A DNA stretch of 39,412 nucleotides. Source: Caballeronia temeraria. GTDB taxonomy: Bacteria; Pseudomonadota; Gammaproteobacteria; Burkholderiales; Burkholderiaceae. The stretch spans positions 1 to 39,412 of the forward strand of contig NZ_FCOI02000051.1 of the NCBI RefSeq assembly GCF_001544795.2. The letters run 5' to 3'. The notes below the pieces were generated by a model. It was not told the origin of the DNA. It did no database searches and saw only the letters and a list, made by a program, of their open reading frames with translations. The number at the start of each line of letters is the position of its first letter. Positions within the stretch are counted from its first letter, which is position 1. The position numbers and the translations under genes are program-made. Positions 1-8,584 of this stretch are shown piece after piece.

Positions 1-75
1 CAGTGAGATTTATAAAACTCAAAACCTGACATTTCTAAAAAGCTGAAACCCCGACATTTCAATCTGGCCGTGACA
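1..75. mobile_element. Probable terminus of an IS21-like insertion sequence (body off the left edge)
   Basis: The block GACATTTC occurs at 28-35 and 53-60 with a 25-base period, each preceded by an A-rich AAACC stretch, and a third GACA lies at 72-75. Repeated short blocks next to a TG...CA boundary are typical of the multiple transposase-binding repeats at IS21-family ends. Read inward from 75 on the minus strand the end begins TGTCACGG. No transposase reading frame is inside the window, so the family assignment is inference from end structure only. Confidence 0.4.
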
Positions 76-316
76 TAGTCTGTGGGTCTTAAGTTCGGTT
101 GTCGTGTTCTAGCTATTTATAGATGTCGAATTTTGACCCGGCGGCAAGCTGGCAGTTGGTCGTCCAGCGCGAGCCCGGTCGTGTCGCCGCCAGTTAGAAT
201 GAAGCGATGCGTTCACTCCGGCCAAAAATGCGCTGGCACCTTCCTTCGCCGGATCTGGCATTCGCTGCTACGGGAACATTCCCGCGCAAAAAGCGCCCGC
301 CCATTCGCAAACGCCG
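76..316. other. Non-coding flank next to the IS end
   Basis: No convincing gene is seen. Two short open frames on the plus strand (from 82 and 207) overlap each other, lack ribosome binding sites and give Arg/Ser-rich shadow-like proteins. The stretch may be degraded mobile-element or intergenic DNA. Confidence 0.4.
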
Positions 317-541
317 TTACGCACACTCCCCATTAACACACCCGGCACGCGTCACCGTATGCCCAACCATAAGCCCAAGATCGTACGCGCGTTCGAGCGC
401 ACGGCCGATATCCTCGACGCGGCACATGCGAATGTCGGCGCTCGGCTTGCCCATCGGGTCGAAAGAATGAATGCCTAGCTCGTCACGGGCGATCGTCAAT
501 AGAGGCTCCCAGTAGGCTTCGGTTTTGTTGCGATAGATCAT
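317..541 (-). CDS. Small hypothetical protein, DUF6900-like
   Basis: This encodes 74 residues from ATG at 541, which has an AAGGAG ribosome binding site eight bases upstream; an in-frame ATG at 565 has no such site. The sequence is soluble and resembles my recollection of the short DUF6900 domain: a LLTIARDELGI helix, a central acidic stretch, and a RALERAYDLG helix near residues 45-58. No catalytic motif is visible. It stands alone between the IS-like end and nagF and is divergent from nagF. The function is unknown; the family link is moderate and comes from motif memory. Confidence 0.55.
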   Translation of the reverse strand: MIYRNKTEAYWEPLLTIARDELGIHSFDPMGKPSADIRMCRVEDIGRALERAYDLGLMVGHTVTRAGCVNGECA

Positions 542-863
542 GATTCGCGCTCCTTTTGCTTGCATTAACTACTTAACAAGCTTAGTGCGACGACGACACC
601 AATCCTGCGACGGATCGCCGCAAGTCGAGCGTCCTCTCTAGAAATCATCGTTGTGCCGCGAAACAATAGCGCGCTTTTTGCCGCTACCGTTCTAAAAATC
701 AGAACGCGGCGTTTCAGAAACCGAATCAATGCGGGCCTCGCGGCACGTTCCGCGTGCTTTTGCGAACGCACATTCATTCGGTCAGCGAATCATGGAGCCG
801 TTGCCTATGATTTACCTTAGGCCGGTTCCAGCTCATATCGTCAAAGGACAAGGAGTCATTCAC
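542..863. promoter_or_regulatory. Divergent intergenic region upstream of nagF, with an inverted repeat
   Basis: These 322 bases separate the small minus-strand gene from nagF. The only structure I see is the inverted repeat CGTTCT-N7-AGAACG at 688-706, flanked by GCCGC (680-684) and GCGGC (706-710). It could be an operator or a hairpin. A TATGAT -10-like hexamer lies at 806-811 without a clear -35. No GntR or LacI NagR/NagQ consensus was recognised. A minus-strand open frame at 565-777 has no coding character. Confidence 0.3.
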
Positions 864-3395
864 ATGAAAGCTCCTCAACGTTTGGCACGAATCGAGTTGA
901 TGGCGCCGCTTTCCGGCGTGATGGTGCAACTCGAAACCGTGCCCGATCCGGTTTTCGCGCAGAAGATGGTCGGCGATGGCGTGTCGATCGATCCCACTTC
1001 CGACGAACTGCTCGCCCCGCTCGCCGGCAAAGTCACGCAGCTGCATCGCGCGGCGCATGCGGCGACGATCACCGGCGAAAACGGTCTCCAGGTGCTGATC
1101 CACATCGGCCTCGACACCGTGATGCTGCGTGGCGAAGGCTTCACGCCGCTCGTCAAGGAAGGCGACACCGTCACGACGGGCCAGCCGCTGATCCGCTTCG
1201 ATCCGGTTATCGTCGGCGCAAGGGCCGTGAGTCTGCTTACGCAGATGGTCATCGCCAACGGAGAACTCGTCACGCGCTACGTACCCGCGACGGGCCTCGT
1301 CACGGCGGGCAAGGACGTCGCGCTGGAGGTCGAATTCGTCGGCGGCGGCACCGACGAGGCCACTGGCAGCGCGGCCGGCGCGGTTCAGTCCGATGAAGTC
1401 GCACTGCCGAATCCGCAAGGCCTGCACGCGCGCCCCGCCGCCGTGTTCGCCGCCGAAGCGAAAAAATATAAATCCGATATCCGCGTGCTGCGCGGCAGCG
1501 AAAGCGCGAACGCGAAATCCGTCGTTGCGTTGATGGCGCTCGCGACGAGTTTCGGCGACAAGCTGCGCGTCGAAGCGCTCGGTCCCGATGCCGGCGAAGC
1601 GGCCGCCGCGCTGGCGCGTCTTCTGGCGTCCGGCTCGGGCGAAAAGCCCGGCGATGCGCCCGCCCCCGCGGCTCCGGTGGCCGAAGCAACCGCGCCGGCA
1701 CGCGCCGCGCCCGCGGACGCGAACGAATTCACGGGCGTCTCGGCGTCGCCGGGGCTTGCGGTCGGCAAAATCGTGCAGTTCCGCCGCGAAGTCATCGACG
1801 TGGACGAGAACGGCGAATCGCCGCAACGCGAGCGCGCACGGCTCGACGCCGCGCATCACGAAGCGCGCCAGCAGATCGAGGCGTTGAAGGCGAAGCTGAC
1901 CGATCCGTCGAAGACGCAGATTCTCGACGCCCATCTCGAACTGCTCGACGACCCCGATCTCAACGATGCGGCCATCGGCGGCATCAGCGAAGGCAAGAGC
2001 GCGGGCTTCGCGTGGCGCCGCGCGTTCGAGACTCAGGCGAGCAATCTGGACAAGGTCGACAACGCGCTGCTGCGCGAGCGGGCGGGCGATATCCGCGATG
2101 TCGGCCGTCGCGTGCTGGCGCTGCTCGTCGGCGTGAAGCAGGCGCAGATCGACGTGCCCGGCGAATCCATCCTGATGGCCGAAGAGCTGTCGCCTTCCGA
2201 TACGGCCTCGCTCGATCGCAGCAAGGTGCTCGGCTTCTGCACGACGACCGGCGGCGCGACGAGCCACGTCGCGATTCTCGCTCGCTCGCTCGGCATTCCG
2301 GCGATCTGCGGCATCGACGAGGATGCGTTGCAATTGCCCGATGGCACGCTCGTCGTGCTCGACGGTTCGCACGGCAGCCTGCGCCGCAATCCCAGCGCGG
2401 ACGATCTGACGAAAGCGCGCGAGCGCATCGAGCGTCAGAGGAAAAAGCGCGAGGAAGAAAAAGTCGCCGCGAGCAGGCAGGCGGTCACCGCCGATGGTCA
2501 TCGCGTCGAAGTGGTCGCGAACATCCGCAATGCGCAGGAAGCGCGCGATGGCGTCGCGGCGGGCGCGGAAGGCGTCGGACTGCTGCGTTCCGAATTTTTG
2601 TTCGATAACCGCGACACCGCGCCATCGGAAGACGAACAGGCCGCCGAATATTGCGCGGTGGCCGAAGCGCTCGGCCGCGAGCGTCCGCTCGTCGTGCGCA
2701 CGCTGGATGTCGGCGGGGACAAGCCGCTGTCTTATCTGCCGCTGCCGAAGGAGGACAACCCGTTCCTCGGCCTGCGCGGCGTGCGCGTGAGTCTCGACCG
2801 TCCCGATTTTTTCCGTGTGCAATTGCGCGCGATTCTGCGGGCCGCGCCGATCGGCAATCTGCACATCATGTTCCCGATGGTCGCGTCCATCGAGGAAGTG
2901 CGCGAGGCGAAGAGAATCCTTAAGGAGGAAGCCGGCGATCGCATGGCGAGCGTCAAGGTCGGCGTGATGATCGAAGTGCCGTCGGCCGCGCTCATCGCCG
3001 AGCCGCTCGCGCGCGAAGTCGACTTCTTCTCGATCGGCACCAATGATCTGACGCAATACACCGTCGCGATGGACCGCGGGCATCCGAAGCTCGCGAAGCA
3101 AGCCGACGCACTGCATCCGGCGGTGCTGCGTCTCATCGGCATGACGGTCGATGGCGCGCACAAGCACGGCAAGTGGGTCGGCGTGTGCGGCGGCATCGCG
3201 TCCGATGCGATGGCGGTGCCGGTGCTCGTGGGCCTCGGCATCGACGAATTGTCGGTCAGCGTGCCCGCCGTCGGCTCGATCAAGGCGCAGCTCGCGCGTC
3301 TCACGATGGACGAGGCGCGCGCGCTCGCGGCAAAAGTAATCACGCTGGGCACCGCTGCCGAAGTGCGCGCCCTGCTCGCCCCGTACGCGGAATAA
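864..3395 (+). CDS. nagF: PTS fusion protein EIIA(Glc)-HPr-Enzyme I (NagF type)
   Basis: This 843-residue cytoplasmic protein combines the general and sugar-specific soluble phosphotransfer steps of a PTS. The EIIA(Glc)-like domain (about 1-150) has the phosphorylatable His80 in LIHIGLDTV. HPr (about 175-260) has His188 in GLHARPA. Enzyme I (about 288-843) has the PEP-accepting His468 in GGATSHVAI and the Cys in WVGVCGG near the C-terminus. The ATG at 864 is chosen because AAGGAG lies eight bases upstream and the EIIA domain begins just after; the frame stays open upstream to 729. nagE follows after 13 bases, so phosphate would pass from PEP through this protein to NagE during N-acetylglucosamine uptake. 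The nagA/nagB genes often found nearby are not in the window. Confidence 0.93.
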   Translation: MKAPQRLARIELMAPLSGVMVQLETVPDPVFAQKMVGDGVSIDPTSDELLAPLAGKVTQLHRAAHAATITGENGLQVLIHIGLDTVMLRGEGFTPLVKEGDTVTTGQPLIRFDPVIVGARAVSLLTQMVIANGELVTRYVPATGLVTAGKDVALEVEFVGGGTDEATGSAAGAVQSDEVALPNPQGLHARPAAVFAAEAKKYKSDIRVLRGSESANAKSVVALMALATSFGDKLRVEALGPDAGEAAAALARLLASGSGEKPGDAPAPAAPVAEATAPARAAPADANEFTGVSASPGLAVGKIVQFRREVIDVDENGESPQRERARLDAAHHEARQQIEALKAKLTDPSKTQILDAHLELLDDPDLNDAAIGGISEGKSAGFAWRRAFETQASNLDKVDNALLRERAGDIRDVGRRVLALLVGVKQAQIDVPGESILMAEELSPSDTASLDRSKVLGFCTTTGGATSHVAILARSLGIPAICGIDEDALQLPDGTLVVLDGSHGSLRRNPSADDLTKARERIERQRKKREEEKVAASRQAVTADGHRVEVVANIRNAQEARDGVAAGAEGVGLLRSEFLFDNRDTAPSEDEQAAEYCAVAEALGRERPLVVRTLDVGGDKPLSYLPLPKEDNPFLGLRGVRVSLDRPDFFRVQLRAILRAAPIGNLHIMFPMVASIEEVREAKRILKEEAGDRMASVKVGVMIEVPSAALIAEPLAREVDFFSIGTNDLTQYTVAMDRGHPKLAKQADALHPAVLRLIGMTVDGAHKHGKWVGVCGGIASDAMAVPVLVGLGIDELSVSVPAVGSIKAQLARLTMDEARALAAKVITLGTAAEVRALLAPYAE

Positions 3396-3408
3396 GCGGA
3401 GACGAAAC

Positions 3409-5193
3409 ATGTTCAAAAACGCATTCGGCGTAGTGCAGAAGGTCGGCAAATCCCTGATGCTGCCGGTCGCGGTGCTGCCCGTCGCCGGCCTGCTGCTCGG
3501 CCTCGGCGCAACCGATTTCCACGGCTACGTGCCCGAAATCGTCCTCGCGCTGATGAAGAACGCGGGCGACGTGATCTTCGGCAACCTGCCGCTCATCTTT
3601 GCGATCGGCGTCGCGCTCGGCTTCACCGAGAACGACGGCGTGTCCGGCATCGCGGCGACCATCGGCTATCTCGTGATGACGGCGACGCTCGGCGTGATCG
3701 CGAAGGTCGAAGGCGTCGAGCCCGACATGATCATGGGCATTCCGTCGATCCAGACTGGCGTGTTCGGCGGCATTCTCGCGGGCGGTCTCGCGGCGTGGAT
3801 GTTCAACCGCTATTACAAGATCGCGTTGCCGGCCTATCTCGGCTTCTTCGCGGGCAAGCGTTTCGTGCCGATCGTCACGGCCATCGGCGCGATCATGCTC
3901 GGCGCGATTCTGTCCGTCGTGTGGCCGCCGATCGGCGGTGTGATCAAGGCGTTCTCGCAATGGGCCGCGGTTTCCGATCCGCGCACGGCAGCGACCGTGT
4001 ATGGCTTCGTCGAACGTCTGCTGATTCCGTTCGGCCTTCATCACATCTGGAACGTTCCGTTTTTCTTCGAAGCGGGCAGCTTCCTCGATCCGACGACCGG
4101 CAAGGTCGTGCATGGCGACATCAACCGCTTCTTCGCGGGCGATCCGACCGCCGGCATTCTGTCGGGCGCGTTCATGTTCAAGATGTTCGGCCTGCCCGCC
4201 GCCGCAATCGCGATCTGGCATTGCGCGAAGCCCGAGAAGAAAGTCGCGGTCGGCGGCATGATGGTGTCGGCGGCGCTGACGTCGTTTCTCACCGGCATCA
4301 CCGAGCCGATCGAATTCGCGTTCCTGTTCGTCGCGCCCGTGCTGTACTTCATTCACGCGTGTCTCGCGGCATCGGCGCAATTCGTCGCCAATACGCTGAA
4401 CATGCACATGGGCTTCACGTTCTCGCAAGGCGCGATCGACTTCCTGATGTTCAACCTGATCGGCAACAAGGCGACGCACGCGTGGTACGTGTTCATCCTC
4501 GGGCCGATCTATGCGGCGATCTACTACGTGGTGTTCCGCTTCGTGATCACGCGGTTCAACCTCAAGACGCCGGGCCGTGAGGACGATACCGTCGAGACCG
4601 CCGCAGTCAGCACGAGCGGCGAAGGCGGACGATCGCGCGATCTCGTGCTGGCGTTCGGCGGACGATCGAACATCAAGAGTCTCGATGCGTGCATCACGCG
4701 TTTGCGCATCACGGTGAACGATCCTGCGCTCGTCAATGACGCACGATTGAAAGCGCTCGGTGCGGCGGGCGTCGTGCGCGTCGGCAATGGTGTGCAGGCG
4801 ATCTTCGGGCCGCTGTCGGAGAACATGAAAACCGACATGCAGGAGTATCTGAAGACCGCGGGCAGCGATGCGGATCTGCCCGCAGCGGGCGCTACTGCTG
4901 CTGCCGCTGCGCCGGAAGCGGCGGCAACGACTACTGCGACGCCCGTGCAGGATACGGCGGAGCAAAAAGCGCGTGCCGAGAAGATTCGCGCGGCGCTGGG
5001 CGGCGCGGCCAATATCGTGAAGCTCGAACCGCTGGCGTCCACGCGTTTGCGTGTCGCACTCGGCGATGCATCGCGGCTCGATGGCAATGCGCTGAAGGCC
5101 GCAGGCGTGCCCGCGACTCAAGCGCTCGCCAATGGCGAAGTCGATCTGATCGTCGGGCTCGAAGCGGAAAATCTCGCAGGCGCGATGCGCTGA
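3409..5193 (+). CDS. nagE: PTS N-acetylglucosamine-type transporter, EIICB with an extra C-terminal IIB-like domain
   Basis: This 594-residue membrane permease imports and phosphorylates an amino sugar, most likely N-acetylglucosamine. The EIIC domain (about 1-390) starts with the KSLMLPVAVLPVAGLLLGLG helix and contains the GITEPIEF signature. The EIIB domain (about 412-490) has the phosphorylatable Cys428 in LDACITRLR. A Pro/Ala-rich linker leads to a second IIB-like unit (about 523-594) whose equivalent segment reads LEPLASTRLRV and lacks the cysteine. GGAGA precedes the ATG. It forms an operon with nagF. The stop codon lies one base from the stop of the convergent benE, with no terminator hairpin between. 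Confidence 0.9.
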   Translation: MFKNAFGVVQKVGKSLMLPVAVLPVAGLLLGLGATDFHGYVPEIVLALMKNAGDVIFGNLPLIFAIGVALGFTENDGVSGIAATIGYLVMTATLGVIAKVEGVEPDMIMGIPSIQTGVFGGILAGGLAAWMFNRYYKIALPAYLGFFAGKRFVPIVTAIGAIMLGAILSVVWPPIGGVIKAFSQWAAVSDPRTAATVYGFVERLLIPFGLHHIWNVPFFFEAGSFLDPTTGKVVHGDINRFFAGDPTAGILSGAFMFKMFGLPAAAIAIWHCAKPEKKVAVGGMMVSAALTSFLTGITEPIEFAFLFVAPVLYFIHACLAASAQFVANTLNMHMGFTFSQGAIDFLMFNLIGNKATHAWYVFILGPIYAAIYYVVFRFVITRFNLKTPGREDDTVETAAVSTSGEGGRSRDLVLAFGGRSNIKSLDACITRLRITVNDPALVNDARLKALGAAGVVRVGNGVQAIFGPLSENMKTDMQEYLKTAGSDADLPAAGATAAAAAPEAAATTTATPVQDTAEQKARAEKIRAALGGAANIVKLEPLASTRLRVALGDASRLDGNALKAAGVPATQALANGEVDLIVGLEAENLAGAMR

Positions 5194-5194
5194 T

Positions 5195-6403
5195 TCAAGC
5201 AGGCACGTCGCCTGAGCGCGGCTTCTCTATGGCGTAGTACACGAGGCATCCCGCCGCGACGCCCCAGAAAGCCGCGCCGATACCGAGCAAGGTCACGTCG
5301 CTCAACGTGACCACGAACACGATCATCGCGCTCAACGGCAACGCCGAACGAAACGCGCTGACGAAAGACTTTTCGAGCACGCCCATCATCGCGAGCCCGG
5401 CGAGAATCGCGATATACGCGGCGGGCAGATTGGCCAGCAGAAACACATACGCCGTGGCGAACACGCCGATCGCCACGCATATGACGCCCGCGATCAATGC
5501 GCCGATGTAATGCCGCCCATGCGTGCCGCCCGACACGAGAATCGCGTTGCTCGGTCCCGCGAGCACCGAAGGACAGCCGCCGAACGGCGCGGTGATCGCG
5601 CTCAACACGCCGCTATAGATCGTCACGAGCCGCAGCGACGTGCGATACCCCGATGCCCGCGTCACTGCGATTCCCTGCGCGTTCTGCACAAAGAGCACGG
5701 TGATAAGCATCGGCAATAACAGTTGCGAGATCGCGTGAATATCGAAGCGCGGCCCGACGAGCGCAGGCGTGGCCGTCCATGCACCGCCGCTGCGGCTCGG
5801 CAACTGAAAGCCGGTCGCGAAGAGAATCGCCGCGCCCGTGAGCATCGCACCGATGAGCGGCGGTATGGACGCGGCGTTGCGTCGTTCGAGCCACATCAGT
5901 CCGAAGAATGTCAGCAGCATGCCGGCGCCGATGAGCGGCGCGGCCACCGTCGAATGCACGACGGCGAGCACGTACTTGATGAAGAGTCCGGCGATCATCG
6001 CCATGACGACCGGCATCGGCACCCATCGATCGAGCAGCGCGATGAGGTTCGTCACACCGAGCACGATCAGCACGGCCGCGCAGACGAGATACGTGCCCAC
6101 GGCCGCGCCGAAGCCATATTGCGCGATCACCGGCGCGGCGAGAATCGCGCCGGGAATGGTCCAGAGAAAGAGCAAGGGCTGACGCGTCTTCCAGCTAATG
6201 AAAATGCTCGCCAGCCCGTTGATGCCGATCGATGCGAATAGCCACGACGACGTCTGCGCGAAGCTCAGTCCCCCTTCACGCGACGCGGCGATGATGATCG
6301 CGACCGGTCCCGTCGCGGAAAAGCTCATGCTCGCGAACGCGAGCGAGAAGTGCAGAAACCATGACCGGCCGATGCCGGTATAGGACGCGCCGCCAACAGA
6401 CAT
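5195..6403 (-). CDS. benE: Benzoate/H+ symporter family permease (BenE)
   Basis: This is a 402-residue polytopic membrane protein with about 11-12 hydrophobic segments, starting near FLHFSLAFASMSFSATGPVA and containing the PFGGCPSVLAGPSNAI stretch typical of BenE proteins. BenE members carry aromatic carboxylates with protons. Here the gene lies downstream of a metabolite:H+ symporter in the same direction, 72 bases away, and that unit has a TCAG-N4-CTGA box upstream. A pyridine carboxylate such as picolinate is therefore a possible substrate, which is inference; benzoate itself is the alternative. No ring-cleavage genes for benzoate are in the window. The start has only a weak ribosome binding site. 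Confidence 0.85.
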   Translation of the reverse strand: MSVGGASYTGIGRSWFLHFSLAFASMSFSATGPVAIIIAASREGGLSFAQTSSWLFASIGINGLASIFISWKTRQPLLFLWTIPGAILAAPVIAQYGFGAAVGTYLVCAAVLIVLGVTNLIALLDRWVPMPVVMAMIAGLFIKYVLAVVHSTVAAPLIGAGMLLTFFGLMWLERRNAASIPPLIGAMLTGAAILFATGFQLPSRSGGAWTATPALVGPRFDIHAISQLLLPMLITVLFVQNAQGIAVTRASGYRTSLRLVTIYSGVLSAITAPFGGCPSVLAGPSNAILVSGGTHGRHYIGALIAGVICVAIGVFATAYVFLLANLPAAYIAILAGLAMMGVLEKSFVSAFRSALPLSAMIVFVVTLSDVTLLGIGAAFWGVAAGCLVYYAIEKPRSGDVPA

Positions 6404-6475
6404 GTGTTCGCCCGGACAGTGGCGTATTCCGCATCGGCATCGACGCGGAATACATCGCGGAATAAAGGCTCGACG

Positions 6476-7798
6476 TCAATGCGCCGCCGATTCGGCATGC
6501 ACGGGCGCACGCCACGCGAGGCCGATGACCACGCCGAGCACGCAAAGCGCGCCAATGTACCACGCAGGGGCCATCGTCATGCCCTGCCGCCCTACCAGGA
6601 ACGAGGCGATGGCGGGCGCGGTGCCGCCGAAGATCGCGTAAGCCGTGTTGTACGAGAGCGCGAATCCGGTGAAGCGCACTTCCGGCGGAAAGCTCTTCAC
6701 GATGATGTACGGCCCGAGCGTGATGGTCCCGATCAGAAACCCGCCGAGGATATACAGCGCCCACACCGACTGGCTGCCCGCGTTCAGGTTCATGTAGAAC
6801 GCGCCGGTGACGAGCAGCATCGCGACACTGCCGATCGCATACGCGCGGCCGCCGCCGATCTTGTCGGCCGCCCATCCCGCGAACGTGCTGCCGAGGATCA
6901 GGCCGAAAATCGACCACGAGTTGTTGGTGAAGACGTCCTTCGCTGCGAAGTGGAATTGCGATTGCAGGAACGTCGGCGTGTAGAGGAAGTACAGCACGAA
7001 GATGCCGGAGAAGACCCACGTCGCGAGCAGCGAGACGACCACCGCGCCGCGATGCTCCTTCAGCACGACCGCGAGCGGCAGACGCGCATCCGCTTCACGC
7101 TTCGCGCGCAGCGCTTCGAACACCGGCGTTTCCTGCAGATAGCGGCGCAGATAGACCGAGATCAGGCCGAACAAGCCGCCCGCGATGAACGGCAGACGCC
7201 ATCCCCAGCTTTTGAGATCCGCCGGCTCCATATTGCCGATGAGAAACTTCGCCGACAGCGCGCCCAGCAGAATGCCGGTGCAAAGACCCGACATCAACAG
7301 ACCGCACGCCAGCCCGATGCGATCGCGCCGCACATGCTCCGAGCAGAAAATCCACGCGCCCGGCACTTCGCCGCCGACGGAAAGACCTTGCAGCACGCGG
7401 CACAACAGAAAAAGCAGCGGCGCGACGATACCGAGCGTCGCGTAGCTCGGCAACAGGCCGATGAGCAGCGTCGGCGCGGCCATGAGGAACAGGCTCAACG
7501 CGAACATCTTCTTGCGGCCGATGCGATCGCCGAAATGCGCGAAGAAGATGCCGCCGATCGGACGCACGAGATAGCCCGCGGCGAAGATGCAGAACACTTC
7601 GAGCTGCGCGAGCCATTCAGGGGTCTGCGGCGGAAAGAACACGGTGGCGAGCAACTTTGTGAAGAACACCGCGACGATGAAATCGTAGTACTCCAGCGCA
7701 CCGCCGAGCGACGCCAGCATCAGCGTCTTGATATCGTTGCGTGACATCGACCGCCCATGAATGGCGACGTCGTCCGTCTGTACAGGGGTAGAACTCAT
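6476..7798 (-). CDS. MFS transporter, metabolite:H+ symporter (MHS) family
   Basis: This 440-residue protein has 12 predicted membrane segments. It has the MHS hallmark GGALEYYDF near the N-terminus, the MFS motif GDRIGRKK in the first cytoplasmic loop, and RVLQGLSVGGE in helix 4-5. Relatives (ProP, KgtP, ShiA types) import organic acids with protons. ATG at 7798 is preferred over a TTG at 7810 because GGAG lies six bases upstream. A palindromic TCAGCATGCTGA box lies 52 bases upstream, so co-regulation with the picolinate genes is likely. Uptake of picolinate or a related acid is inference. Confidence 0.87.
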   Translation of the reverse strand: MSSTPVQTDDVAIHGRSMSRNDIKTLMLASLGGALEYYDFIVAVFFTKLLATVFFPPQTPEWLAQLEVFCIFAAGYLVRPIGGIFFAHFGDRIGRKKMFALSLFLMAAPTLLIGLLPSYATLGIVAPLLFLLCRVLQGLSVGGEVPGAWIFCSEHVRRDRIGLACGLLMSGLCTGILLGALSAKFLIGNMEPADLKSWGWRLPFIAGGLFGLISVYLRRYLQETPVFEALRAKREADARLPLAVVLKEHRGAVVVSLLATWVFSGIFVLYFLYTPTFLQSQFHFAAKDVFTNNSWSIFGLILGSTFAGWAADKIGGGRAYAIGSVAMLLVTGAFYMNLNAGSQSVWALYILGGFLIGTITLGPYIIVKSFPPEVRFTGFALSYNTAYAIFGGTAPAIASFLVGRQGMTMAPAWYIGALCVLGVVIGLAWRAPVHAESAAH

Positions 7799-7849
7799 CT
7801 TTGGCTCCAAACTCTGGGTGAGGTGACGTTTAACGCATTCGCCATTTAA

Positions 7850-7861
7850 TCAGCATGCTGA
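7850..7861. promoter_or_regulatory. Candidate PicR operator, copy A
   Basis: TCAGCATGCTGA is a perfect palindrome, extending to ATCAG...CTGAT at 7849-7862. It lies between the divergent MHS transporter gene and picR, 52 bases from the transporter start. It is one of four TCAG-N4-CTGA copies, all in front of presumed pic transcription units. Confidence 0.65.
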
Positions 7862-7942
7862 TCATTCGTGCGCTTCTGCTTCATAAGCGTACGAACCTGC
7901 GCGACGCATTGTTCTATTGACTTCGTGTATTGACTTTCATCA

Positions 7943-7987
7943 TTGACATTCGGCGCTCCAGCCATCAGCATTTCGTCAGTACGCTGA
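7943..7987 (+). promoter_or_regulatory. Candidate picR promoter with PicR operator, copy B
   Basis: A consensus -35 TTGACA lies at 7943-7948, with a weak CAGCAT at -10 spacing (7966-7971). The box TCAGTACGCTGA occupies 7976-7987, where transcription would start, and its arms extend to CGTCAG/CTGACG. Binding there would block transcription, consistent with MarR autorepression. The operator is well supported by recurrence; the -10 is weak, and a TACAAT at 8038-8043 is an alternative. Confidence 0.55.
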
Positions 7988-8077
7988 CGGATAGATTTGT
8001 ATCCGGAAAAAAATGGGAGCGCAACTCTGATTGCACCTACAATCTTCAAACTGGACTTCTTCGATAAAGGGTTAAGG

Positions 8078-8584
8078 ATGGGCACCGTCGCCGAGAAAAA
8101 AGCTGCCGTTTCCGACAGCGGCATCGAGACCGGACACTTGTGGCAGCGCCCGGGATTTCTGATCCGGCGGCTCAATCAGATCCATATCGCGCTCTTTTTC
8201 GAGTGCTGCAAGGACTTCGCCATCACGCCCGTTCAATACGGCTTGCTGACCACGCTGAGCGAACGTCCGGGGCTCGACCAGACATCGCTGTGCGCGGAAG
8301 TCGGCGTCGATCGCACGACGATGGCCGACGTGCTGCGCCGTCTGGAGGAACGCGGCCTCGTCAAACGCGAGCCGAGTCCGCACGACGGGCGTTTGAAGAT
8401 CGCGAACATCACCGCGAAAGGACGCCGCACGATGAAGGACATGTACGGCAGCATGCGCGAAGCCCAGGTCAAGTTTCTGGCCCCGCTGAGTCCTGAAGAA
8501 CGTGTTCTGTTCGTGCGCATGATGATGCAACTCGTCGAAGGCAACAACCAGTACGGACGCACTTCCCTCAAGCATTTCGATTGA
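8078..8584 (+). CDS. picR: MarR-family transcriptional regulator of picolinate catabolism (PicR)
   Basis: This is a 168-residue winged-helix regulator. The domain spans about residues 45-135, with the recognition region CAEVGVDRTTMADVLRRLEERGLV followed by the wing KREPSPHDGRLK, which matches the MarR family. ATG at 8078 has AAAGGG upstream; the frame is open from 7997. It is transcribed towards the minus-strand pic operon and its stop codon directly abuts the stop of the transporter gene. By analogy with NicR and PicR regulators it would repress the pic genes and be relieved by a hydroxylated pyridine acid. The four TCAG-N4-CTGA boxes are its likely targets. The specific ligand is inference. 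Confidence 0.82.
   Translation: MGTVAEKKAAVSDSGIETGHLWQRPGFLIRRLNQIHIALFFECCKDFAITPVQYGLLTTLSERPGLDQTSLCAEVGVDRTTMADVLRRLEERGLVKREPSPHDGRLKIANITAKGRRTMKDMYGSMREAQVKFLAPLSPEERVLFVRMMMQLVEGNNQYGRTSLKHFD

Noticed and set aside
565..777. Minus-strand frame of 70 codons upstream of nagF
   Set aside because: No ribosome site, no recognisable domain, basic shadow-like composition.
774..3449. A very long open frame on the strand opposite nagF
   Set aside because: Arg/His/Asp-rich shadow of a high-GC gene; nagF has full domain and active-site matches.
3340..5121. A long open frame opposite nagE
   Set aside because: Arg/His-rich antisense shadow of a clear PTS permease.
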